From positions 62,001 through 126,000 of the forward strand of contig NZ_JBCITM010000005.1 in assembly GCF_039414295.1 (NCBI RefSeq): a stretch of DNA of 64,000 bases, written 5' to 3'. The notes under the pieces are model-generated. The model was given only the letters and a program-made list of their open reading frames with translations, did no database searches and had not been told where the DNA came from. A program made the position numbers and the translations under genes. Positions within the stretch are counted from its first letter, which is position 1. The number at the start of each line of letters is the position of its first letter. Of this stretch, positions 1 through 8,320 are shown one piece after another. The stretch comes from Anoxynatronum sibiricum. GTDB lineage: Bacteria; Bacillota; Clostridia; Peptostreptococcales; Tindalliaceae.

Positions 1-845
1 CCCTGCGCCAGATTTTTGAAACCTATGACCTTCTCAGCAGTTCCCATCTGCTGGAAATCATCAACAATGCCTCTTTTCTGCCCACCATCGAAGATGCCTA
101 CTGGGAAATCATACAGGCCATGGATCATGAGAGCGACCTTTCCAAGATTGCCTCCCATATTGAAAAAGACTCTGCCATTGCCAGCAAAGTGCTTCGACTG
201 GCCAATTCTGCCTATTACGGAGCACGAACAGGCTCCCTGCACAAGGCAGTAACCTATATCGGCCTGAAACATACCCGTCATCTGGTGATGTCCACCGCCA
301 TTATCGGATTCTTCCAGGGAAGGCATCAGGCACGCTCACTCATGCATCGTCTTTGGAAGCAGGCGGCCCTTTCCCATCGGCTCTATCATCATCTCTACCA
401 ACATCATCTAAATCACAAAATGCCTGAAAACAACATACCGGCAGCGCTCCTTCACAACATCGGCGTGATGTTCTTGCTGGGGCATTTTGGAGAAGATTAC
501 GCAACCCTGTTACTGCGAGCTGATGAGCAAAAACAGGCCCTGGAAGAATGTGAGCGGCAGGCCTATGGCAACACACACATGGAAGCTGGCGGGTATCTCC
601 TCAGCTGGTGGAACTTCCCTTTCCCGGTGGTGGAAGCCGCCCTGTATCATCATGCCCCCTTTGATCACCGGGTGATCAACACAGAAGTGACAGCAGCCGT
701 TCATCTGGTCAACCGATATTCCCATCAACTGCTGGGATTTCCGCAATATGACGGGTATGACGACCGCGTATTTGATTACCTGGGCGTGAATCAAGCGCAT
801 TTTGAAAAAAGCCTGGAAAGCATTTCCCTTGAAGAGGAGGCTTAA
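1..845 (+). CDS. HDOD domain signalling protein (5' truncated)
   Basis: The reading frame is open to the left edge of the window (codons in phase from base 3), so the true start is outside. The visible part begins with a short helical stretch and then the HDOD signature: a 'LPTIEDAYWEI' entry helix, 'KDSAIASKVLRLANSAYYG', and a later 'ALLHNIGVMFLL' helix. HDOD domains are HD-fold relatives lacking the full metal-binding set and usually serve as signalling scaffolds tied to cyclic nucleotides or chemotaxis. The next gene, a receiver-domain protein, starts 3 bases after this stop, so the two are translationally close and probably one operon. Output and partner are not visible. Family confidence is high, specific role unknown. 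Confidence 0.85.
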   Translation, partial: LRQIFETYDLLSSSHLLEIINNASFLPTIEDAYWEIIQAMDHESDLSKIASHIEKDSAIASKVLRLANSAYYGARTGSLHKAVTYIGLKHTRHLVMSTAIIGFFQGRHQARSLMHRLWKQAALSHRLYHHLYQHHLNHKMPENNIPAALLHNIGVMFLLGHFGEDYATLLLRADEQKQALEECERQAYGNTHMEAGGYLLSWWNFPFPVVEAALYHHAPFDHRVINTEVTAAVHLVNRYSHQLLGFPQYDGYDDRVFDYLGVNQAHFEKSLESISLEEEA

Positions 846-848
846 CCC

Positions 849-1916
849 ATGGACCAACGAGAAGCCGTTCTTTTTGTAGACGATGAAATCAATGTGCTCA
901 GTTCCCTTAAACGGGGAATGATGGACGAACCCTATACCTGCTACTTTGCCTCCAGCGGGAAAGAAGCGCTGGTCATTCTTGCAGAAAAAACCATCAGCGT
1001 CATAGTCACCGATATGCGCATGCCAGAAATGACGGGGCTGAAACTGTTGCAGGAGGTGACCAAAGTATCGCCTGACACCGTTAAGATTGTGCTTTCAGGA
1101 TACACCCAGATTCAGCAGATTCTGGCCACCATCAATACGGTGGATATCTTTAAATTCATCACGAAACCGTGGAAAATGGAAGAAGAGTTTAAAGTCATTA
1201 TTCAACAGGCAGTGACCTATTACCGTATGAAAAAAGAGCACGAGCAACTGAAACATGACCTGGAGAACCGGAACAAAGTATACCGCAACATGCTGGCCAC
1301 CATGACAGGACGGGTGGCAACAGCCCAAAAACAAGTACAACTGGTGGGTGCCTTGTCAGAAAAGATGCTTGAATATGCACACCGTCATCAACACACCGAA
1401 AGTGCCGGAATCAGGACCATGCTGGAGCAACAGCCCGTGCTTTTCCAGACTTTGAAAAAAATCATTTTACTCCAGGCAGATCAACAAACAGCTGACGAAC
1501 TGGAGACGTGGTTAAGAACTGAGCTGAGCAGGTCAGTTTCACTAGAAAAAGTGACAACCGGCAGGCTGCCGGCAGAAACAAAAACCGGGAAAGTGGAAAA
1601 CAGACCAGTACCAATCAGTACCGACGGCAGGCTGATGGCCGGAGGAATGAAGATGATCCTGGACCTGTTGCCCCAAACCCTGCGGAACCAGCCAATTCTT
1701 CTGGAGACCACTCAGCCCAGCCATCATATTTTTCATTGCCTGCTGCGGCTTTCCCTGGGAGAAGGAGAGGCCGCCCAGATAGACCCTGACTGCCTTGAGT
1801 ACTTGAACCTGGTTCTGGGAAATGCGCTGGAAACGGTTGAGATTCATTTTTCAGCCGTCATTGAAGCGCATCATCTGGTGATGAAAATGACAACACCTCT
1901 GAAAGAACCTTCTTGA
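849..1916 (+). CDS. Receiver-domain response regulator with uncharacterised C-terminus
   Basis: Residues 1-125 form a standard receiver domain: acidic pair D11-D12, phosphoacceptor D55 in 'VTDMRMPEM', and conserved K106 in 'ITKPW'. The 'SGYTQIQQIL' segment and the KPW ending resemble receivers of the RpfG/HD-GYP-coupled type. After residue ~125 comes a coiled coil (about 130-165) and then ~190 residues with no domain I recognise; there is no HD-GYP, GGDEF or HTH. The output may therefore be a protein contact. It lies immediately behind the HDOD gene, so the phosphorylated receiver could act through that scaffold (inference). The SD 'gaggagg' ends at the preceding stop codon, 6-8 bases before ATG 849. 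Confidence 0.85.
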   Translation: MDQREAVLFVDDEINVLSSLKRGMMDEPYTCYFASSGKEALVILAEKTISVIVTDMRMPEMTGLKLLQEVTKVSPDTVKIVLSGYTQIQQILATINTVDIFKFITKPWKMEEEFKVIIQQAVTYYRMKKEHEQLKHDLENRNKVYRNMLATMTGRVATAQKQVQLVGALSEKMLEYAHRHQHTESAGIRTMLEQQPVLFQTLKKIILLQADQQTADELETWLRTELSRSVSLEKVTTGRLPAETKTGKVENRPVPISTDGRLMAGGMKMILDLLPQTLRNQPILLETTQPSHHIFHCLLRLSLGEGEAAQIDPDCLEYLNLVLGNALETVEIHFSAVIEAHHLVMKMTTPLKEPS

Positions 1917-2006
1917 ATGACGGTTTCGACATGACAGCTCCGATGACAAATCAGCAGCGGCTAAGATTCACAGGAGAAGATTCAATGATGAAAGGAGGCG
2001 GTACAG

Positions 2007-3140
2007 ATGAAAATAATGTTTGACAGGGAGGGTTCCGTTGAAGGCCTGAAAAGCCTGTTGAAGGTACTATGTCAGGAGGAGAGCATCACAGGAATTATGA
2101 TTTTTGCTTGTGACGCCAATGAATTCACCCCCCAAACAATAGACCCCTTGCTGACAAAATGCACCAAACCTCTGTGGGGAGGCGTTTTCCCGGAAATTAT
2201 TTATGAGGCTGAAAAAACATCAAAGGGAACCCTTGCCGCCGGCTTTACCTGTCCGCTGAAAACCCTTTCCATTGACGATCTGAAAAACGATTCCGCCGTC
2301 ATCAGGCAAATCATAGAAAAAACTTACGAAAAAGAAGACTTGCGTGATCAGACCATGTTTATTTTTGCCGACGGGCTCAGCGGGTGTATCGAAGCACTGC
2401 GGGACAGTCTGTTTCAGTCTCTGGGTGCCATGCCCAACTACATCGGGGGTGGTGCAGGATCTCTCCAGTTCATTCAAAAACCCTGCATCTTTACATCAGA
2501 AGGGTTGAAAGAAAATGCCGCAGTGCTGGCCCTTGTCCGTCAAAAAAGCGGTGTGGGTGTTGCCCATGGGTGGCAGCCCATATCAGAACCCCATAAAGTC
2601 ACCGCCGCTGAGGGCAACCGAGTCATTTCCATTGACTGGCAGCCAGCGTTTGAAGTCTATCAGGAAATGGTGGAGAGTCTTTCTGGTAACAGCTTTCAGG
2701 AATATGATTTTTTTCACCTGGCCAAAAACTACCCGCTGGGAATCATGAACATGAATCTGGAAATGATTGTGCGTGATCCCATTGCAACCAACTCAGAGAA
2801 AGACCTGATCTGCGTGGGAGAAGTGCCGGTGAATGCCATTATCCACGTGCTCAGAGGCGACCGGGAGTCTTTGCTGCAGGGGGCGGCAGCAGCCAGAAAA
2901 AACGCTGCGATCAGTTTTGAAGCTGTCACTGGTCAGCAGGCTGAAACAGCCGTTGCCATGCTTGTCATCGACTGCATTTCCAGGGTGCTGTACTTAAACC
3001 ATGACTTTGAGGAAGAACTGAAGATTGTCAAAACAGAAGCGACGGTGATGGGAGCCCTGACACTGGGAGAATTTGCCAATCTGCGCAGCGACAATCTGGC
3101 CTTTCATAACAAGACCATCGTCACAGCCCTTCTTCAGTAA
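2007..3140 (+). CDS. FIST domain sensory protein
   Basis: A 377-residue protein matching the FIST_N plus FIST_C architecture. The N-terminal half has the alternating strands and glycine motifs of FIST_N ('LWGGVFPEIIYE', 'FADGLSG', 'NYIGGGAG'). The C-terminal half has the FIST_C pattern ('NYPLGIMNM', 'ISFEAVTGQQAETAVAML'). FIST domains are proposed small-ligand sensors, possibly for amino acids, found with signal transduction genes; here it follows HDOD and receiver genes by 90 bp and may feed them. No membrane segment or attached output domain is present. A strong SD (AAAGGAGG, about 7 bases upstream) fixes ATG 2007. The 90-bp gap leaves room for a separate promoter, but I see none that is convincing. 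Confidence 0.85.
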   Translation: MKIMFDREGSVEGLKSLLKVLCQEESITGIMIFACDANEFTPQTIDPLLTKCTKPLWGGVFPEIIYEAEKTSKGTLAAGFTCPLKTLSIDDLKNDSAVIRQIIEKTYEKEDLRDQTMFIFADGLSGCIEALRDSLFQSLGAMPNYIGGGAGSLQFIQKPCIFTSEGLKENAAVLALVRQKSGVGVAHGWQPISEPHKVTAAEGNRVISIDWQPAFEVYQEMVESLSGNSFQEYDFFHLAKNYPLGIMNMNLEMIVRDPIATNSEKDLICVGEVPVNAIIHVLRGDRESLLQGAAAARKNAAISFEAVTGQQAETAVAMLVIDCISRVLYLNHDFEEELKIVKTEATVMGALTLGEFANLRSDNLAFHNKTIVTALLQ

Positions 3141-3481
3141 AAGAAAAAAAGTAAAGAAAACAAGTAAAGAAAAGCAAATAAAGAAAAACAAAGTGAAAAC
3201 TGATCAGAAGCGGTTCAGATAAGCATTTGTAAGCCCGTCCACACCAGCAATCAGTCAGCGGACCACTTTAAAAAAGACAGAAACAATTTGCTGATTTTTA
3301 CGTTAAGATAGACGGTAAGACATGCAGTAAGATATAGGCCGTACAGAGGGCAGCATCAAAGGCAGCATTAAGGAAACAGCTGCACATAAAAACCGATGCC
3401 CCGCTGCAGGCAAACATACGGCATAAAGGCAGTGAATGCGACGTGCGGGTATAGGCGCACCGTGAAAAGAGGTGGTGAGGG
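3141..3481. other. Intergenic region, no gene seen
   Basis: About 340 bases without a supported gene. It begins with an A-rich tract and then holds degenerate short repeats: three GTAAGA-type units near 3303-3335 and two GGCAGCAT units near 3350-3370. I find no clean terminator, RNA family or convincing -35/-10 pair. Confidence 0.4.
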
Positions 3482-3709
3482 TTGATGAAATATCTGATAC
3501 CGTTGTTGATCATTGGTGTTATTCTCATCTGGCTGGGGTTTTATGGATTTGGTATTTTAATGATTCCCCAGGGAACTTTCCCTGTCACTGTTTTCAAAGT
3601 GGTGGGGCTGCTGTTCATTCTGCTTTTCATGGGAATGGCCCTGCGGGTACTGGTGGAACGGCTGAAAGAACTGAAAGAGGAGGAAGATGATGATTATCGT
3701 CAATACTGA
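3482..3709 (+). CDS. Small two-helix membrane protein
   Basis: A 75-residue protein, TTG at 3482 or ATG at 3485 behind a GAGGTGGTGAGGG SD. Residues ~4-25 and ~38-58 are hydrophobic membrane helices. A charged tail rich in Glu, Asp and Lys (about 60-75) probably faces the cytoplasm. It resembles no named family I can assign. Its last 23 bases overlap the start of the YbjQ-family gene, and the SD of that gene lies in this gene's 3' end. The two are thus translationally coupled and probably work together. Confidence 0.7.
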   Translation: MMKYLIPLLIIGVILIWLGFYGFGILMIPQGTFPVTVFKVVGLLFILLFMGMALRVLVERLKELKEEEDDDYRQY

Positions 3710-4001
3710 TTTTATCACTGGAAAAGAACTGGAAACCCTGGGAATGGTGAAGGGCTCTGTGATTCAGGCCAAACATGTGGGCAAAGACATCATGAGCGGC
3801 CTGAAAGGGCTGGTGGGCGGAGAGCTGACGGCCTATTCAGAAATGATGAATGAGGCACGGGCGAAAGCCACCAAAAGAATGGTTGAAGAAGCCCAGGCCA
3901 TGGGAGCCGACGGCGTTATCAATGTACGGTACACCTCTGCGGCTGTGATGCAGGGAGCAGCAGAGATCCTTGTGTATGGAACCGCCGTCAGGTTTCGATA
4001 G
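3687..4001 (+). CDS. YbjQ/UPF0145 family protein
   Basis: A 104-residue protein matching the YbjQ (UPF0145) family over its whole length: an early 'GKELETLGMVKGSVIQAKH' strand-turn pattern, a central 'EARAKATKRMVEEAQAMGA' helix, and the terminal 'DGVINVRY' and 'EILVYGTAV' strands. The family forms small oligomeric beta-rich proteins, sometimes labelled putative heavy-metal binding, with no proven function. The SD 'GAGGAGGAAG' precedes tandem ATGs at 3687/3690. It overlaps the upstream membrane protein gene, which suggests the soluble oligomer may associate with that membrane protein (inference). Confidence 0.9.
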   Translation: MMIIVNTDFITGKELETLGMVKGSVIQAKHVGKDIMSGLKGLVGGELTAYSEMMNEARAKATKRMVEEAQAMGADGVINVRYTSAAVMQGAAEILVYGTAVRFR

Positions 4002-4057
4002 ACCGGAGCAAGCTGATCAAACGTGAGTGCCTGAAGACATTTGTGAAAGTCGGTGCC

Positions 4058-4121
4058 AACACCCTTTAAATGGTATCTGATTGTTGTGCTGACAACAGTT
4101 GGAATTCATTTGAAGGGTGTT
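4058..4121 (+). repeat. Nested stem-loop downstream of ybjQ
   Basis: A perfect 9-bp inverted repeat (AACACCCTT at 4058-4066, AAGGGTGTT at 4113-4121) encloses a second hairpin of about 11 pairs including wobbles (4077-4102, core TGTTGT-gctg-ACAACA). No T-run follows, so it is a poor intrinsic terminator. It could be a processing or structured RNA element between ybjQ and the purA promoter. Confidence 0.4.
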
Positions 4122-4377
4122 TGTCTGTTCATGTGAAACAAAGGGCAGAGATGGCTTCCACCCAGCCCCATCAGGTTCTCAAGGGTGCGAAGGGGGAGAT
4201 TCCCGTTAAGCATCAATGCGGGCGCAGTCAGTTCGTTGGAAATGACATTGGAGGATGAAATGATTGAAACAGCAGTCAACGGGATAAAAAAATGAATAAT
4301 ACCATATGAAAACAACTATAATAATCAGTGGCGGCAGAACAACAAATTGATTTTTAAAAAAAACATTCACATTCATA

Positions 4378-4407
4378 TTGACCCATTTTGCCTGTCTGTG
4401 ATAGGAT
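4378..4407 (+). promoter_or_regulatory. Probable sigma-A promoter of purA
   Basis: TTGACC (4378-4383), an 18-bp spacer, and TAGGAT (4402-4407) end 27 bases before the purA start codon. No PurR-type box or purine riboswitch is evident. Confidence 0.55.
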
Positions 4408-4434
4408 GAGAATGCATTGAAAGGAGTGGGAATC

Positions 4435-5718
4435 ATGTCGACAACAGCCATCGTAGGAGCCCAGTGGGGCGACGAGGGAAAAGGAAAAGTAATTGATTAC
4501 CTGGCAAGCCAGGCCGAAGTCATCGTTCGTGCCCAGGGAGGCAATAACGCCGGTCACACGGTGGTGGTGGAAGATACCAAATACACCTTTCATCTGATGC
4601 CCTCTGGTGTGCTCTATGACGGCACCCTGAACCTCATTGCCAACGGTGTCGTTTTTGACCCGGAAGGGTTTTTGAAAGAAATCGAAAAACTGGAATCTCA
4701 GGGAGTCACCATCAACCGCCTGTTCATTGACGAACGGGCTCATCTGATCTTCCCTTATCATAAGCGCATTGACGAACTGCAGGAAGAAGCCCGGGGTGAA
4801 GAGTCCATCGGCACCACCAAGCGGGGAATCGGGCCCTGCTACATGGATAAAATTGAACGCACTGGCATTCAGGTGGGGGAGCTGCTTCGACCGGAACGGC
4901 TTCAGAAGTTCATTGCCAAACAGGTGGCCCGCAAAAATGCCATTCTGGAAAAAATCTATGAGACAGAAGGCTTCGACCCCCAGGCTATTTTTGAAACCTA
5001 CCGGGCCTATGGGGAAAAGCTGGCACCTTACATTACCGACACCAACCGGTTGCTTCATGAAGCACTGGACTCAGGGAAAAAAGTGCTGCTGGAGGGGGCA
5101 CAGGGAGCACTGCTGGACATTGACCTGGGCACTTATCCTTATGTCACATCCTCCCATCCCACCACAGGCGGTTTCTGTACCGGTGCCGGCATCGGTCCCA
5201 ATCAAATCGATGAGGTGGTGGGCATCGTCAAAGCCTACACCACCCGAGTGGGGAAAGGTCCCTTTCCCACAGAGGAAGACAACGCCACCGGTGACGCCAT
5301 TCGCATCAAAGGCAATGAGTTCGGCACCACCACAGGACGCCCCCGCCGCTGCGGCTGGCTGGACGGCATCATGCTCCGCTACACGGCCCGCATCAACGGC
5401 ATGACAGGGATTGCCCTCATGCTGCTGGATGTGTTGGATCAGTTCGATGAAATCAAATTCTGCACCGGCTATGAACTGGACGGCCAGGTGATCACTCATT
5501 TTCCTGCCAGTCTGGCAGATCTTGACCGCTGCCAACCGGTTTACCAGACCCTGAAAGGCTGGCAAACCGACATCACGGGCAACACTGCCTTTGAAGATCT
5601 GCCGGCAGAAGCCAAGATCTATGTGAAAACCATTGAAGATTTCACTGGGGTTCCTGTCAAGCTGATTTCTGTGGGGCCCAAAAGAAGTCAGACCATTGTG
5701 CGGGAAGCCATGATTTAG
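4435..5718 (+). CDS. purA: Adenylosuccinate synthetase
   Basis: Catalyses GTP-dependent condensation of IMP and aspartate to adenylosuccinate, the committed step to AMP. The 427-residue length is typical. Family motifs run end to end: 'GAQWGDEGKGK' GTP loop at the N-terminus, 'GGNNAGHTV', 'GTTKRGIGPCYMDK', 'EGAQGALLDIDLGTYPYVTSS', and 'TTGRPRRCGWLD'. I chose ATG 4435, not an in-frame TTG 18 bases upstream, because AAAGGAG is correctly spaced for it. Its own promoter lies just upstream. Its stop is only 3 bases from the stop of the converging dnaI gene, leaving no room for a terminator between them. Confidence 0.98.
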   Translation: MSTTAIVGAQWGDEGKGKVIDYLASQAEVIVRAQGGNNAGHTVVVEDTKYTFHLMPSGVLYDGTLNLIANGVVFDPEGFLKEIEKLESQGVTINRLFIDERAHLIFPYHKRIDELQEEARGEESIGTTKRGIGPCYMDKIERTGIQVGELLRPERLQKFIAKQVARKNAILEKIYETEGFDPQAIFETYRAYGEKLAPYITDTNRLLHEALDSGKKVLLEGAQGALLDIDLGTYPYVTSSHPTTGGFCTGAGIGPNQIDEVVGIVKAYTTRVGKGPFPTEEDNATGDAIRIKGNEFGTTTGRPRRCGWLDGIMLRYTARINGMTGIALMLLDVLDQFDEIKFCTGYELDGQVITHFPASLADLDRCQPVYQTLKGWQTDITGNTAFEDLPAEAKIYVKTIEDFTGVPVKLISVGPKRSQTIVREAMI

Positions 5719-5721
5719 GTT

Positions 5722-6720
5722 TTAAACCGAACCCCGGCCCTCCCACCGAATATCTTTGCCGAAAAACTTCACAAAGCTGTAATAAGCAAAAAGGCGGGAG
5801 CAGATGCGGTCGTCGTAACGCACCATCAGTTCTCCCGGGGGCAGGTTGGTGGAAATCAGGGTTTTCTTTCCTTCCAGATGGCGGGTGTTGATAATCTGAA
5901 AAAGCTGGCCGTTGGTGAAGGTGTTGGTGAGCTCGGTGCCCAGATCGTCGATGATCAGCAGGTCACAGTCAAAAAGACGGGTGAGCACCTGGGAATCCTG
6001 AGGGGTGCCTTCCCGGCCAAACTGGTGGTTTTCCAGAAGATGAATCAGCTTGATGGCCGTCTGGTAAATCACCACTTTTTCCCGGTCCAGCAGGGCTTTG
6101 GCAATGCAGTTGGCCATAAAGGTTTTTCCCAGTCCCGTGGGGCCGTAAAAAAGCAGGTTTTTTTCATTGGGTTCATCAAAGTTAAAGACAAAGCCTTCAC
6201 ATTCCTGCAATACCTGCAGCATATTATCCCGGGGAGAAAGCCCTTCCTCCGGGATTTCTTTTTCTGAAAATAAATCAATGCAGAAGGTTTTGAAGTTTTC
6301 CTTCGCCAGAATACCCGCCAGATTACTCATCTGATAGGCCTGGTTAATCAGCTGTTGCTTGAAGCAGCTGCAATGCTTTCCTGATTTCAAAATCCCCCGG
6401 TCCTGGCAGTGAGGGCATGACCAGTGGGGCTGAAAGTCGGCTTCTGTGAGATGATGGGCGTCCATGAGAGCACTGCGCCGTTCCTGGAGGCGGTTCATCT
6501 CCTGCTCCAGCTGATGTATCAGCCTTTGCTGGTTTTGGGGATCAGACAGCAGGGCGCGGCTGATGGCCAGTCCCTGGCGGGTCATTTGAGATTCCAGGGC
6601 TTCCAGCTCCGGCACCACTTCATAAATGGCCTGCACCTTTTCTTCCCGGCGCCGCTGAGCCATTCGCCGCTTTTTTTCATAGTCCTTCATGATTTCCTGT
6701 ACCACGGCGGACCGTCTCAT
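5722..6720 (-). CDS. dnaI: DnaI/DnaC-type helicase loader ATPase
   Basis: A 332-residue AAA+ protein that would load the replicative helicase at the origin or at restart sites. The N-terminal ~110 residues are a charged coiled coil. A four-cysteine zinc ribbon follows ('CPHCQDRG' then 'CSCF', ~110-130). The AAA+ core has Walker A 'GPTGLGKT', Walker B 'LLIIDDLG', a sensor I 'STNLPP' and a 'RYDDRICSRL' arginine region. This matches Firmicute DnaI in order and length. Its ATG overlaps the stop of the upstream dnaD-like gene (ATGA), so the two are translationally coupled. It converges on purA with only 3 bases between stops. Confidence 0.92.
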   Translation of the reverse strand: MRRSAVVQEIMKDYEKKRRMAQRRREEKVQAIYEVVPELEALESQMTRQGLAISRALLSDPQNQQRLIHQLEQEMNRLQERRSALMDAHHLTEADFQPHWSCPHCQDRGILKSGKHCSCFKQQLINQAYQMSNLAGILAKENFKTFCIDLFSEKEIPEEGLSPRDNMLQVLQECEGFVFNFDEPNEKNLLFYGPTGLGKTFMANCIAKALLDREKVVIYQTAIKLIHLLENHQFGREGTPQDSQVLTRLFDCDLLIIDDLGTELTNTFTNGQLFQIINTRHLEGKKTLISTNLPPGELMVRYDDRICSRLFAYYSFVKFFGKDIRWEGRGSV

Positions 6721-7931
6721 TGATCATCCTCCTTGCGGGGTCTGCGTTTACGGCCCAACAGTATTTTTTCCAGCTCATCGTTGGAGTAGTCTTTTCCCCG
6801 ACTCTCAGGCAGATGAAAGCCGGTTTTTTTAACGGGAGGGCTTGTGACGCGGCGTCCGGCGTCTTTTGCGCCTGCTTTTTCAGTGGCCTGCTGTCGGCGG
6901 TCGGCTTCGTGGCGGTCCACAGCTTCAGGGGTTGTCAGCCCTTCTTTCTGCCAGCGGTCCAGAATGCCATGAATATACTTAATACTTGGTTTGGCGGTGC
7001 CGGCGGAGAATCCACAGGCTTTTATAATCATGTCCATGGAAAAGCCGAAGGCGTCCAGCCACTGGTCCATCAGGCGGCTTTCTGCATCGGAGGGAAGACG
7101 GCCATGAAAGCCCAGGGCTTTAAATACCTGGTCGTATTGCCGGTAGCGCAGCTGCATGCGATCAAGAAAAGCCTGCACCTGCTCTCCGGTGAGAAAACCT
7201 TCATCGGCCCAGTTGCGCACAATGCCGGCCACATAGGGCACACTGCGCACTTCTTTCTGACGCACGGCATATTCAAAAGCCATGAGCACCACCGTCTTTT
7301 CCACTTTGAAATGGTGAAGCCAGTCAAGCACCTGCATTTCTTCATTGGGAACCAGGGGGCGCTGCATCAGCCGGTTGATGGCAGCAAAGAACTGGCGAAA
7401 ACTTTCCCGTTCATTGGCTTCCAGTAATTCAGCCGGAGTGGTGGTGTGGGGCGGGGGCGTCTCGGATTCAACGGCTGACGATGTTACCTGGGGGGTATGC
7501 TTCAGGTGAAGGGTTTTCAGGGAAAGAAACTCCACAGAAGACTCCGGCAGCGGGGCATCTTCCGGCGCACTGCCGGAACCGTCACTGGGGAGAGCACCGG
7601 GCACACCGCCGGCATCATCATTTGGTGATTCCGTCGGGGGTTTTCCGGGAAAGCCCACCGATGATCCCGCAGGGTGAGTCAGGCGCACCAGGCCTTTGTC
7701 TTCCCAGTACTGCCAGGCCTTCAGCACCTGCTGCAGGGGAAGGTTCAGATTGGTGGCGATGGTGCGGGAGGTGAAGCGTTTCCCTTCAGAGGCTTCCAGG
7801 GCGTAGCGGTATCCCAGCAGATATACTTTGACAAAGTCACCCGGGGCCGGAGGCATATACAAATCAAGAAAGAGATTTTCCACCGGAGTATCATGAAGGT
7901 CCACCGGTGTTTTTTCCAGTCGAAAAGGCAT
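6717..7931 (-). CDS. DnaB/DnaD-type replication initiation protein
   Basis: A 404-residue protein of the Firmicute DnaD/DnaB helicase-loading family. The N-terminal ~75 residues are a winged helix ('FVKVYLLGYRYALEA', 'TNLNLPLQQVLKAWQYWEDK'). A Gly/Ser/Pro-rich linker follows. The C-terminal region has two DnaD-like helical modules, one with 'VLDWLHHFKVEKTVVLMAFEYA' and 'YVAGIVRNWADEG', the other ending 'YIHGILDRWQKEGL' with its YxxxIxxxW pattern. It works with DnaI, encoded next with a 4-base overlap, in helicase loading. I chose ATG at 7931 (8 bases from AGGAG) over an upstream GTG that would sit on the SD. Confidence 0.88.
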   Translation of the reverse strand: MPFRLEKTPVDLHDTPVENLFLDLYMPPAPGDFVKVYLLGYRYALEASEGKRFTSRTIATNLNLPLQQVLKAWQYWEDKGLVRLTHPAGSSVGFPGKPPTESPNDDAGGVPGALPSDGSGSAPEDAPLPESSVEFLSLKTLHLKHTPQVTSSAVESETPPPHTTTPAELLEANERESFRQFFAAINRLMQRPLVPNEEMQVLDWLHHFKVEKTVVLMAFEYAVRQKEVRSVPYVAGIVRNWADEGFLTGEQVQAFLDRMQLRYRQYDQVFKALGFHGRLPSDAESRLMDQWLDAFGFSMDMIIKACGFSAGTAKPSIKYIHGILDRWQKEGLTTPEAVDRHEADRRQQATEKAGAKDAGRRVTSPPVKKTGFHLPESRGKDYSNDELEKILLGRKRRPRKEDDQ

Positions 7932-8151
7932 AAGTATCACTCCTAAACAAACATCATTTCAGGTTCAAACCTGCTCATGGTCACATGAGGGGTTTTCGCG
8001 GCGCATCTAATCATAGAGACAGCTTTCCTTTATTATATCACAGGGCAGGGGAGGAGAAATCCTTCCATCAAAAAAGAAGGCTTATGAAGGTTGCTTAAAG
8101 CTGAAAGCATTGCAACAACAACGACACAAGCAAAGAAACACATGTTCTGTA

Positions 8152-8180
8152 TTGTTGCCGGGACTTTGGTAGGATATAAT
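8152..8180 (+). promoter_or_regulatory. Probable sigma-A promoter of the M23 peptidase gene
   Basis: TTGTTG (8152-8157), a 17-bp spacer and a consensus TATAAT (8175-8180). It implies a leader of about 130 nt. The rest of 7932-8320 shows no gene or clear dnaD promoter. Confidence 0.6.
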
Positions 8181-8320
8181 GATTTCGTGTGGCAGCCATT
8201 TCACGAATGACATGGCTGCATTACGTGTTTCACCGGTGCAAGACACCGGGCACATCACCAGTGAAAACAACCGGGCAAAGAAGCACAGGACATTTGTATC
8301 AACCGGGAGGGGATAGCGGC

